Positions 42,360 to 50,579 of a DNA stretch of 64,000 nt are shown here, piece after piece (position 1 is the stretch's first letter; every line of letters starts with the position of its first letter). The translations under genes were made by a program, and so were the position numbers. Below the pieces are notes generated by a model. It saw only the letters and a list, made by a program, of their open reading frames with translations, made no database searches and was not told the origin of the DNA. The stretch is from contig NZ_CP133472.1 in NCBI RefSeq assembly GCF_031191545.1, forward strand, positions 930,001 to 994,000, written 5' to 3'. The stretch is from Schaalia odontolytica (GTDB lineage Bacteria > Actinomycetota > Actinomycetes > Actinomycetales > Actinomycetaceae).

Positions 42360-43862
42360 CTAGGCCTTCGTGCGAGAACCCACCAGCTGACGCACGAAGT
42401 AAATCACCACGATGATGAGCGTCAGCGCGCCCATCGAGGCCAGCTGAGCCCTGCCCTCGTCGTTCACGAGCATGAGGATGCCGATGCCACCCAGGCAAAC
42501 GAGGACCAGCCACGGCAGCCACGGCCATCCGGGCATGCGGATCACCAGGGAACCCGAGCGCTCCAGAGACGGGTGGAGCCGCATCAGCGAGATGATGATG
42601 AAGGTCCACACGATCAGCAGGACCATGCCGATCGCGTTGATGAGCATACTCAGGATCGAGCCGGGCAGGTACCAGTTGCCCAGAACCGCCAGCAGCGCCA
42701 GGACCACGACGAGGCCGACCGCGCGCTTCGGGGTACGACCCGCTTCGATGTCCCCCTCCATCTCGGCGGCCAGGACGGCCTCGTCATCCTCGAGGGCGGC
42801 CTTCACGACTGCCTGAGCGTGGGCCTTGTTGGATGCGGACGCACCCAGCAGCCAGCGCGGACCCATGTCGCGGGCCGACAGCGAGTAGACCATGCGGGAC
42901 GATGCGTAGATGTTTGCGGAGAACGCGGAGATGAGCGCCATGAAGATGATGACATTCATGAGCGTCCCGACCGCGGGGACGCCCGCCATCTCGAGGACGG
43001 CAGCGAAGGCGTTCGTGTTCATCGCCTCGCTATCCCACGGCAGTAGCGCGACCAGCAGGACAACGGAGCCGACGTAGAACACGAAAATGCGGGTGACGAC
43101 CGAGCGGATCGCGCTACTCATGGCGGCTTGGGGATCCTCGGCTTCGGCGGCGGCAATCGTGACGATCTCAAGGCCACCGAAGGACGTGATGACGGCCAGG
43201 AGAGCCACAGCGACACCCGAGACTCCGTTCGGCATGAATCCGTTGTGGCCCAGGACGTTGTGCAGCACGCCTTCGTGGCCCGGAAGGGGGCCAACAATCG
43301 CCGTGCGCGCAACCAGATACGCGCCCACACACAGGAAGGCGATGATCGCGATGATCTTCACCATCGAGAGCCAGGCCTCGATCTCGCCGTACTGTCCGGC
43401 CGCCAGCAGGTTGATGCCACCGATTACCACAACGATGAACAGGGCAATCACCCACTGCGGGACCGAAGGGAACCAGCCGACAAAGAACGTTGCTGCACCC
43501 GTGACTTCCAGGCCCGACACCATGATGAGCATGACCCAATACAGCCAGCCGATCGTAAAACCTGCCCACCGTCCGATCCCGGCCTCGGCGTACGACGAGA
43601 AGGAACCCGTCGTCGGCAGGGACGAAGCCAGCTCGGCGAGTGCCATCATGACCGACACGACGATGATGGCGGCCAGCGCGTAGGACACGATGACAGCGGG
43701 TCCTGCCTGGTGGATCGCAGAACCGGTACCAAGGAAGAAGCCTGCGCCAATGGCGAGGCCCAGGGCCATCATGGACAGGTGCCATGTCTTAAAACGCTTC
43801 CGCTCGGAAGTGGAACCCGACGCGGCGGGGGACGAAGGAACGGATGCTGATTTGGGATTCAC
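42360..43862 (-). CDS. Amino-acid permease (APC superfamily, AAT/GABA-permease type)
   Basis: 500 residues, 12 predicted membrane spans. N-terminal APC signature MALGLAIGAGFFLGTGSAIHQAG (in two parts) and the consensus loop SSLPTTGSFSSYAEAGIGRW. The cytoplasmic loop between TM8 and TM9 holds an unusually long acidic insert (ALEDDEAVLAAEMEGDIEAG). Substrate not determinable. GTG start at 43862. It starts nine bases after the TRIC-type gene ends, so the two are probably co-transcribed. Confidence 0.9.
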   Translation of the reverse strand: MNPKSASVPSSPAASGSTSERKRFKTWHLSMMALGLAIGAGFFLGTGSAIHQAGPAVIVSYALAAIIVVSVMMALAELASSLPTTGSFSSYAEAGIGRWAGFTIGWLYWVMLIMVSGLEVTGAATFFVGWFPSVPQWVIALFIVVVIGGINLLAAGQYGEIEAWLSMVKIIAIIAFLCVGAYLVARTAIVGPLPGHEGVLHNVLGHNGFMPNGVSGVAVALLAVITSFGGLEIVTIAAAEAEDPQAAMSSAIRSVVTRIFVFYVGSVVLLVALLPWDSEAMNTNAFAAVLEMAGVPAVGTLMNVIIFMALISAFSANIYASSRMVYSLSARDMGPRWLLGASASNKAHAQAVVKAALEDDEAVLAAEMEGDIEAGRTPKRAVGLVVVLALLAVLGNWYLPGSILSMLINAIGMVLLIVWTFIIISLMRLHPSLERSGSLVIRMPGWPWLPWLVLVCLGGIGILMLVNDEGRAQLASMGALTLIIVVIYFVRQLVGSRTKA

Positions 43863-43871
43863 ACCGCCATA

Positions 43872-44570
43872 CTAACGTCTGGCTCTACGCAGAGCTTTCA
43901 GCTGCGAATATGTGAGAGTGATGGTCCACTCTCGGGTCTGCGGGAGCCTCCAGCGGCGCCAATGCGCCATTCCAGTGAAGATGAGGCCCACGACGATGGA
44001 CGCGCCCATGCCGAGGACCGGCTGGCCCATGTGCCAGAACACGACCGTCACCAGCGAACACGCGAAGGCGGGCGTGGCATAGAGGTTATTGCCTCCGAAA
44101 ACGCGCGGCACTAGGCCCGCGGAGATGTCTCGGACCATGCCGCCTCCGATCGCCGTCATGATGCCCAGGAGGATCGCCGGCATGATCGCGAAGCCCGCGT
44201 CGAGGGTCTTGATCGCACCGGTCGCACTCCAACAGCCCAACACCATGCCGTCGGCGATGACGAGAAGCACCGACCAGGCTCGAGAATCCATGCGGAAGGC
44301 CATCGCGATGAGGGCACCGACGATGGCGAACCACAGGTAGTAGGGGTCTGTGATTGCGACGGGTGCCCCGGTGCGCGTCGCCAGGAGCAGATCACGGATC
44401 ATGCCGCCCGCGAGGGCCGTCATAATCGCAAGAATGCAGAAGCCGACGGCGTCGAAGTTTCGCTCTCGGGCGACCTTTCCGCCGAGGATACCGTTAAGGA
44501 GCACGCCCATGAGGTCGATGGCTCGGAAGACCTCGGGCAGGGAGTTATTCAGTGCGTCGAGCAGGTGCAT
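43872..44570 (-). CDS. UPF0126/TRIC-type cation channel family membrane protein
   Basis: 232 residues with two repeats of three helices, each containing the family's G-G-x-x-R-D motif: ALAGGMIRDLL and AIGGGMVRDISAG. Prokaryotic TRIC relatives form trimeric cation channels; YadS/YicG are other members and glycine transport has been suggested for some. Upstream partner of the amino-acid permease on the minus strand. Confidence 0.87.
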   Translation of the reverse strand: MHLLDALNNSLPEVFRAIDLMGVLLNGILGGKVARERNFDAVGFCILAIMTALAGGMIRDLLLATRTGAPVAITDPYYLWFAIVGALIAMAFRMDSRAWSVLLVIADGMVLGCWSATGAIKTLDAGFAIMPAILLGIMTAIGGGMVRDISAGLVPRVFGGNNLYATPAFACSLVTVVFWHMGQPVLGMGASIVVGLIFTGMAHWRRWRLPQTREWTITLTYSQLKALRRARR

Positions 44571-44674
44571 GGCGATCCGGAGGAGTCGATGAGTGTCGTT
44601 GTTGATATCCTACCGGGTTCGTATGTCTGTCAGCGAGAGCCGAGACCGTGCTGTCTAGCTCGGTCACCGGGTGC

Positions 44675-44680
44675 GACAAT
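44675..44680 (+). promoter_or_regulatory. -10-like hexamer in front of the PfkB-family gene
   Basis: GACAAT, six bases (GTCCCC), ATG at 44687. Confidence 0.35.
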
Positions 44681-44686
44681 GTCCCC

Positions 44687-45739
44687 ATGACTGCACTCTT
44701 CGCCGGGCTCACGACCCTGGATGTCCTGCACCGACTCGACCACGTGCCGGACCCCTCCCTCAAGGTCACATCGACTGACTTCACGATGGCCGCCGGCGGC
44801 CCCGCGACGAACGCAGCCGTCACGTACGCGGCACTGTGCGCCGCCTCGCGCTCGCTGTCCTTCGACGAGGCAGAGGCTGCCTCAGGCGCTGCGCTTCCCT
44901 CAGGGGAGGCACCGACGTTGCTGACGGCGCTCGGCGAGGGCCCCGTGTCGGCCTTCCTCGCGGCCGACCTGGCAGCCGCGGGTGTGCGCGTCCTGGACGC
45001 GACGGTGCCCGCCCTGTCACCCGCTGAGAAGGCAAGCAAGCGCGGGAGTGCCCCGGCCTCGTCGCTTGCGTCACGCGAGCCCGCCGTGTCCTCGATCATC
45101 GAGCATCCAAGCGGTCGCATGGTGGCTTCTACGAACGCACGGCTCGACGCCAACGCGGAGCAGATCGCGTCCGACCTGCCTGAGCGCGTCGGCGCGGTCC
45201 TGATCGACGGACACAACCCGATACTCGCGCACGCGGCCCTCACCCTGGGCGTGCCCGACGTCGACGAGGACGACCCGTTCGCCCTGCTCGAGGCGCGCCC
45301 ACCGCACCCGCGCATCCTGGATGGTGGTTCCTGGAAGGACTGGCTCACTGCGCTGCTGGGGTTCGTCGACATCGCCGTTGTGTCCGAGGATTTCGCACCG
45401 CCGCTGATGGAGCACCCGGATGGGGCGCAGGTCGCGGACTTCCTACGAGGCTTCGGCATCGCGCGCACGGTGCGCACGCGCGGTGAACGCTCCGTGCAGT
45501 ACTGGTGGGACGATGCCAGCGGCGAGGTATGCGTCGACGCCGTGCGGGACGCGTCAACATTGGGGGCAGGGGACGCCTTCCACGGGGCTTTCGCGTGGGG
45601 AATCGAGCGCGGTGGCGACGCGGATCCAGAGCGCCTGATTCGCTTCGCGTCGGCGGTAGCGGCGGTAGCGGTGTCGTCTTTCGGCACGAGGCAGTGGCTG
45701 GCTTCCCCAGCTCTCGCGGAGCTGGTGCGCGGCTGGTAG
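44687..45739 (+). CDS. PfkB-family carbohydrate kinase
   Basis: 350 residues. N-terminal GLTTLDVLHRLDHVP and MAAGGPATNAAVTYAAL correspond to the substrate-binding di-glycine region of ribokinase-like kinases. The C-terminal TLGAGDAFHGAFAWG carries the catalytic Asp and anion hole. The sugar or nucleoside substrate cannot be told. Longer than minimal PfkB enzymes because of Ala/Ser-rich loops around residues 60-80 and 110-130. Monocistronic; the large repeat array begins right after it. Confidence 0.85.
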   Translation: MTALFAGLTTLDVLHRLDHVPDPSLKVTSTDFTMAAGGPATNAAVTYAALCAASRSLSFDEAEAASGAALPSGEAPTLLTALGEGPVSAFLAADLAAAGVRVLDATVPALSPAEKASKRGSAPASSLASREPAVSSIIEHPSGRMVASTNARLDANAEQIASDLPERVGAVLIDGHNPILAHAALTLGVPDVDEDDPFALLEARPPHPRILDGGSWKDWLTALLGFVDIAVVSEDFAPPLMEHPDGAQVADFLRGFGIARTVRTRGERSVQYWWDDASGEVCVDAVRDASTLGAGDAFHGAFAWGIERGGDADPERLIRFASAVAAVAVSSFGTRQWLASPALAELVRGW

Positions 45740-45747
45740 GTATTGCG

Positions 45748-45890
45748 GCTGGTCGTGGAGGTGGCTGGGCTCGTCGTGGGCTCGTCACGGAGGTGGCGGG
45801 GCTCGTCGTGGTCATGGTCGCGGGCCTGGTCGTAAAGGTGGCTGGGCCGGTAGGTCGCAGGCCCGGTCGTGGGCGTGGAGGTGGCGACAG
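45748..45890. repeat. GT-rich short direct repeats after the PfkB-family gene
   Basis: Imperfect units of about 30 bp such as GAGGTGGCTGGGCTCGTCG, GAGGTGGCGGGGCTCGTCG and AAGGTGGCTGGGCCGGTAG. They precede the phased array and differ from it in sequence. Confidence 0.6.
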
Positions 45891-45968
45891 TGCGGCGACC
45901 ACTGGACGAGTCTTCTCTCAACACAAGTCCGCCCACGACTCCACTGCCGACAGCGCTCCAGCTACTCG

Positions 45969-47800
45969 CGACACCGAAGGCACCACTGTCGTGCCGACAC
46001 CGAGCACTCATGCAACCGCTGGCACCACCGTCGGCCTGAAACACCCCATTTCAGCCACTTTCCACTCAACAGAGGCGTCACCGGTTTCAAAGAACGCGCA
46101 CAACCGACCGACACATGTGCCACCGGTTACAAAACCCGCCTGTGGCCTGCCATCCAAAGCACCACCTGATGCCTCCCAGAAGCAAGATGACACCCCCGGC
46201 ACCACCGCCGACACTGCTCCAGCTACTCGCGACACCGAAGGCACCACTGTCGACCCGGTACTGAGCACTTATGCAACCGCCGGCACCACCGTCGACACGG
46301 TACTGAGCACTTATGCAACCACCGGCACCACTGTCGGGCCAGAACACCCCATTTCAGCCACTTTCCACTCAACAGAGGCGTCGTCGGTTACAAAACCCGC
46401 CTATGTCCTACTAACAGATGTGCCACCGGTTACAGATTCCGCTCGTTTCCCGCCAACAACGGCACCACCGCCGAGCCGACACGGAGCACTCATGCAACCA
46501 TTGGCACCACCGCTGTGCCGATACCGAGCACTCATGCAACCGCTGGCACCACCGTCGACCCGGTACTGAGCACTTATGCAACCACCGGCACCACTGTCGG
46601 CCTAAAAGACCCCATTTCAGCCACTTTCCACTCAACAGAGGCGTCACCGGTTACAGATCCCACTCGTTTCCCGCCAACAACGGCACCACCGCCGAGCCGA
46701 CACCGAGCACTCATGCAACCGCTGGCACCACCGTCGACCCGGTACTGAGCACTTATGCAACCACCGGCACCACTGTCGGCCTAAAAGACCCCATTTCAGC
46801 CACTTTCCACTCAACAGAGGCGTCACCGGTTACAGATCCCACTCGTTTCCCGCCAACAACGGCACCACCGCCGAGCCGACACCGAGCACTCATGCAACCA
46901 TTGGCACCACCGCCGACACTGCTCCAGCTACTCGCGACACCGAAGGCACCACTGTCGACCCGGTACCGAGCACTTATGCAACCGCCGGCACCACCGTCGA
47001 CACGGTACTGAGCACTTATGCAACCACCGGCACCACTGTCGGGCCAGAACACCCCATTTCAGCCACTTTCCACTCAACAGAGGCGTCGTCGGTTACAAAA
47101 CCCGCCTATGTCCTACTAACAGAGGTGCCACCGGTTACAGATTCCGCTCGTTTCCCGCCAACAACGGCACCACCGCCGAGCCGACACCGAGCACTCATGC
47201 AACCATTGGCACCACCGCTGTGCCGACACCGAGCACTCATGCAACCGCTGGCACCACCGTCAGGCCACCACCGAGCACTCGTGCAACCGCTGGCACCACC
47301 GTCGGCCTACAACACCCCATTTCAGCCACTTTCCACTCAACAGAGGCGTCACCGGTTTCAAAGAACGCACACAACCGACCGACACAGGCGTCATCGGTTA
47401 CAAAACCCACCTGTGGCCTGCCAACAGAGGCGTCGTCGGTTACAGAACCCGCCTATGTCCTACTAACAGATGTGCCACCGGTTACAGATTCCGCTCGTTT
47501 CCCGCCAACAACGGCACCACCGCCGAGCCGACACGGAGCACTCATGCAACCATTGGCACCACCGCTGTGCCGACACCGAGCACTCATGCAACCACTGGCA
47601 CCACCGTCGTGCCGACACCGAGCACTCATGCAACCGCTGGCACCACCGTCGACCTAAAAGACCCCATTTCAGCCACTTTCCACTCAACAGAGGCGTCACC
47701 GGTTTCAAAGAACGCACACAACCGACCAACAGAGGCGTCACCGGTTACAAAACCCACCTACGTCCTACTAACAGAGGTGCCACCGGTTACAGATCCGGCC
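45969..47800. repeat. 42-bp-pitch inverted array, locus 3 (large)
   Basis: Roughly 15-17 clear cores in each orientation (forward TGCAACCGCTGGCACCACCG; reverse GAGGCGTCACCGGTTACA), in alternating blocks of two to four. Measured forward starts: 45969, 46011; 46188, 46230, 46272, 46314; 47156, 47198, 47240, 47282, all 42-bp steps. Reverse ends 46089 and 46131 are also 42 apart. Each forward-to-reverse junction measured (46011-46089, 46314-46392, 46577-46655) spans 78 bp. A 179-bp unit is tandemly duplicated (46564 and 46743). Confidence 0.85.
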
Positions 47801-47934
47801 TATAGCCTGCTATCCAAAGCACCACCTGATGCCTCCCAGAAGCACGATGACACCCCCGGCACCACCGTCGAGCCGACACCACAACCGCAGCAAACAACCC
47901 AACGAAGACCGCACCCACCGCCACCGACCGGCGA

Positions 47935-48777
47935 TCAGCGACTAACGGGCACCCAACGGCTGGCCCACTTGGCGGCAACATCCGTGAGCACGGGCAAGTG
48001 CGCGGAACCCGACGCAGCCAGCGCACGGTCCACGGCCTCGTCGAGGACGGGCACGCCGCCGACCGGCGTGTACTCGCCCGCGATACCGTCGGGCGGCGCG
48101 GTCATCTCGACGAGGGAGCCGTCGGGCAGCAGGTGGAAGGCGTCGCGCGTGCGGTCGAGCAGGCCGGTCTCCTCGTCGAAGGAGTCGTGTGTGATGAGCA
48201 CCGGAACGCTCACGCCACGCAGTACCTCTTCGCCGGAGACCATGGACATGTCCGCCAGCGTACGCTTGGACAGGGTGAACTGTCGGCGCACTGTCTCGGA
48301 GTCGTCGGGCACGGTCGTTGCCCCGTGACGTTCGAGCTCCGAGAGCTGCACCTCAGAGAACACGAGGCTCCAGTCGTAGGACAGGGGACCGAGCACCGGG
48401 GAGACGAGCACGTAGGTCTGGACGGCGGGTGGGCGGGAGCGCAGCGCAACGGTGGCACCGAACTCGTGGCCAACGCAGATCTGGCGCGCGAAGCCCTGAT
48501 CAGCGAGCCATCCGGAGGCGTAACGGAAGTCTTCGATGAGGGGATCGAAGGTGATGATCTCATCGCCCGAGGCACCGTGACCGGAGTAATCGAAGGCCAG
48601 CGTCGCGTAGCCGGCGCGACGCAGTGCGCGACCGAGTAAATCGAACATGCCCGATGCGTGACGATCCGACAAAAAAGTGTGAGAAAAGATCACCGCAGCA
48701 TCGCGGCAGTCCACGGGACGCGTGAATGTGCCGGAGAGGGACACTCCCCGCGGTGTCTCAATCGTTATCTGACTCAC
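47935..48777 (-). CDS. Alpha/beta hydrolase-fold protein with Glu at the nucleophile position
   Basis: 280 residues. The fold is recognisable from FSHTFLSDRHASGMFDLLGR (oxyanion region), LAFDYSGHGASGD and the nucleophile-elbow position, which reads GHEFGA instead of the usual G-x-S-x-G. The codon is GAG, so this is not a reading slip of one base. A C-terminal acidic/His pair is not obvious. It may therefore be a non-catalytic or altered-chemistry member. GTG start, with TATGTT exactly six bases upstream (leaderless pattern). Monocistronic. Confidence 0.75.
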   Translation of the reverse strand: MSQITIETPRGVSLSGTFTRPVDCRDAAVIFSHTFLSDRHASGMFDLLGRALRRAGYATLAFDYSGHGASGDEIITFDPLIEDFRYASGWLADQGFARQICVGHEFGATVALRSRPPAVQTYVLVSPVLGPLSYDWSLVFSEVQLSELERHGATTVPDDSETVRRQFTLSKRTLADMSMVSGEEVLRGVSVPVLITHDSFDEETGLLDRTRDAFHLLPDGSLVEMTAPPDGIAGEYTPVGGVPVLDEAVDRALAASGSAHLPVLTDVAAKWASRWVPVSR

Positions 48778-48783
48778 GCAACA

Positions 48784-48789
48784 AACATA
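48784..48789 (-). promoter_or_regulatory. -10 hexamer of a leaderless hydrolase promoter
   Basis: Minus-strand TATGTT, six bases (TGTTGC), GTG start at 48777. Confidence 0.45.
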
Positions 48790-49025
48790 GCGCTTTCAAG
48801 CATGCGCCGTAAACGAACGACCACAATGCGCACGAATGTGACGAGGCGGCGCCCCGGGAATGACGGGGCCCAGAATAATCCCCACCCAGGAAGAGGATCG
48901 TGCGACGAGGAGGGCACCGCCATTAAGATGAGACGCATATGAGCGGGCGAGAGCCGCGCCCACGAAATCGCCACGCGAGCACAATCGCGTGACACCCCAC
49001 CACCCGCATGGAGAAAAGGACACTC

Positions 49026-49319
49026 ATGGGAACCAAGACCGGAATCCTCATCGGAGTTGGCATCGGATACATCCTGGGCACCCGCGCGGGCCGCGAGCGC
49101 TACGAGCAGATCCGTGCGAGCGCCTCGAAGCTGCGTCGTTTCCCAGTCGTCGCGCGTCCCCTGGATGCGGCTGGCCAGAAGATGTCCGACTTCGTGCGTG
49201 CGGGCGGCGAGCAGGTGACCGATAAGGTCGCGGATGCCGTGAAGGAACGCCTTTTCGGCACCCCGGCCTCGCCGACGACGATCGACGCGCAGGCCACCTC
49301 GTCCTCACCCCAGCGTTGA
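49026..49319 (+). CDS. Small YtxH-like membrane-associated protein
   Basis: 97 residues from ATG 49026 (AAAAGGA upstream; an ATG six codons earlier overlaps that site). One N-terminal hydrophobic helix with small residues (GILIGVGIGYILGTRAG), then an amphipathic charged helix (RERYEQIRASASKL) and a Ser/Thr-rich end. This is the general layout of YtxH/general-stress proteins. Its stop overlaps the TTG start of the VIT-type gene, so the two are coupled. Confidence 0.7.
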   Translation: MGTKTGILIGVGIGYILGTRAGRERYEQIRASASKLRRFPVVARPLDAAGQKMSDFVRAGGEQVTDKVADAVKERLFGTPASPTTIDAQATSSSPQR

Positions 49320-50458
49320 GCACACGAGGGAACGAGGCATCCGCCGCGAACACGGACAGGGAGCCCACGAGGGCGCAGATCAAGCGCTGGCGCAAGCACC
49401 TGGCCGAGGAGCGCATGGAGGCTCGCACCTACCGCGACCTCTCGGAGCGCCGAACGGGCGAGGAGCGCGCTGTCCTCCGTCAGCTTGAGGAGGCGGAGCG
49501 CCGCCACGAGGAGTACTGGCTGGCGCGCCTGGGTGAGCACGCCCTGCCCGCCCCCAAGCCGCCGCTGCGCACCCGCGCCGCGTCCGTGCTGGCGCACCTG
49601 TTTGGCACGATCTTCATTCTGGCGATGGCCCAGCGCGCGGAGCAGCGTTCCGCACGCGACGTGGATGACGACGTGCCGACGCACATGCAGGCGGACGAGC
49701 ACATTCACGCCGAGGTCATTCGTTCCCTGGCCGCGAAGTCACGCGAGACCCTGGCGGGCACGTTCCGCGCGGCGGTGTTCGGCGCGAACGACGGCCTCGT
49801 GTCGAATCTGGCCCTCGTGCTGGGCGTGGCGGCGACCGGCATGGAGCCCCACGTCGTCCTCCTGACGGGAATCTCGGGCCTGCTGGCCGGCGCGCTGTCG
49901 ATGGCGGCGGGCGAGTGGGTGAGCGTGCGTAGTCAGCGCGAGCTTCTCGACGCCTCGATCCCCGACCCGCACGCGCATCAGGTGGTCCCGGACCTAGACG
50001 TGAACGCCAACGAGCTGGCCCTGGTGTTCCGCGCGCGCGGCGAGAGCGAGGAGGAGGCCGAGATCCACGCGAAGCAGGTCTTCGCGCGCCTGGCCACGCC
50101 CGCGACCGGAGAGTCCGGCGCGATCGCTGTTCGAGCAGCCCTGGGCGGCAACCCCGAGTCGGACGGGGCTGGCGAGCAGGTGGGCACCCCGATGAAGGCG
50201 GCCCTGTCGTCGTTCTCTTTCTTCGCGGTGGGCGCGTTCTTCCCACTGGTCCCCTACCTGCTGGGCATGACCGGCATGACCGCGATTATCGTCGCGTCGG
50301 TGATCGTCGGCATCGCGCTGCTGTTCACGGGCGGCGTGGTCGGCATCCTCTCGGGCCAGTCCCCCGCCCCACGCGCGCTGCGTCAGCTCCTGGTGGGCTA
50401 CGGCGCGGCGGGCGTCACCTACCTGCTGGGCTGGCTTTTCGGCACGACGGTCGCCTGA
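49316..50458 (+). CDS. Ferritin-like/VIT1-family metal transporter
   Basis: 380 residues. The N-terminal 100 or so residues form an amphipathic ferritin-like helical pair (EERMEARTYRDLSERRTGEE, LEEAERRHEEYW) with Glu/His ligands of rubrerythrin type. From about residue 145 comes the CCC1/VIT1 domain: FRAAVFGANDGLVSNLALVL, GLLAGALSMAAGEWVSVRSQ, a long cytoplasmic loop and two last helices. Relatives move Fe2+ or Mn2+ out of the cytoplasm. TTG start inside the upstream stop codon (TTGA). Confidence 0.88.
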   Translation: MSTRGNEASAANTDREPTRAQIKRWRKHLAEERMEARTYRDLSERRTGEERAVLRQLEEAERRHEEYWLARLGEHALPAPKPPLRTRAASVLAHLFGTIFILAMAQRAEQRSARDVDDDVPTHMQADEHIHAEVIRSLAAKSRETLAGTFRAAVFGANDGLVSNLALVLGVAATGMEPHVVLLTGISGLLAGALSMAAGEWVSVRSQRELLDASIPDPHAHQVVPDLDVNANELALVFRARGESEEEAEIHAKQVFARLATPATGESGAIAVRAALGGNPESDGAGEQVGTPMKAALSSFSFFAVGAFFPLVPYLLGMTGMTAIIVASVIVGIALLFTGGVVGILSGQSPAPRALRQLLVGYGAAGVTYLLGWLFGTTVA

Positions 50459-50579
50459 CGTTTTCCCACAGGGCCCGCCGGGGACGAGGCCGGGGCTGGC
50501 CCGCGTGTCCCAGTCCGTCCGGCCGGGCCGCGCATGGAACCCGGAGCCACTTGTCGGTGCCCTGTGCGAGACTGTAGGC

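Larger units (their letters stand above)
45740..47934. other. 2.2-kb gene-free repeat region between the PfkB-family and hydrolase genes
   Basis: The flanking genes are convergent. The first 160 bp are GT-rich with short direct repeats (GGTGGCTGGGCTCGTCGTGG-like). The rest is the large 42-bp-pitch array. Several frames stay open for a few hundred bases here only because units are near multiples of three. They have no ribosome sites, shift frame between blocks, and read as Thr/Pro/Ala low complexity, so I do not call them genes. Confidence 0.8.

Noticed and set aside
45505-46569. Thr/Pro-rich 354-codon frame running from the PfkB-family gene into the array (mucin-like)
   Set aside because: The frame begins inside the PfkB-family gene without a ribosome site and is open only because array units are 42 bp, a multiple of three. 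Later blocks shift frame and contain stops.
45969-47800. CRISPR array
   Set aside because: Core repeats are degenerate, occur in both orientations, and the intervening sequences are themselves shared between units. No cas genes are in the window.
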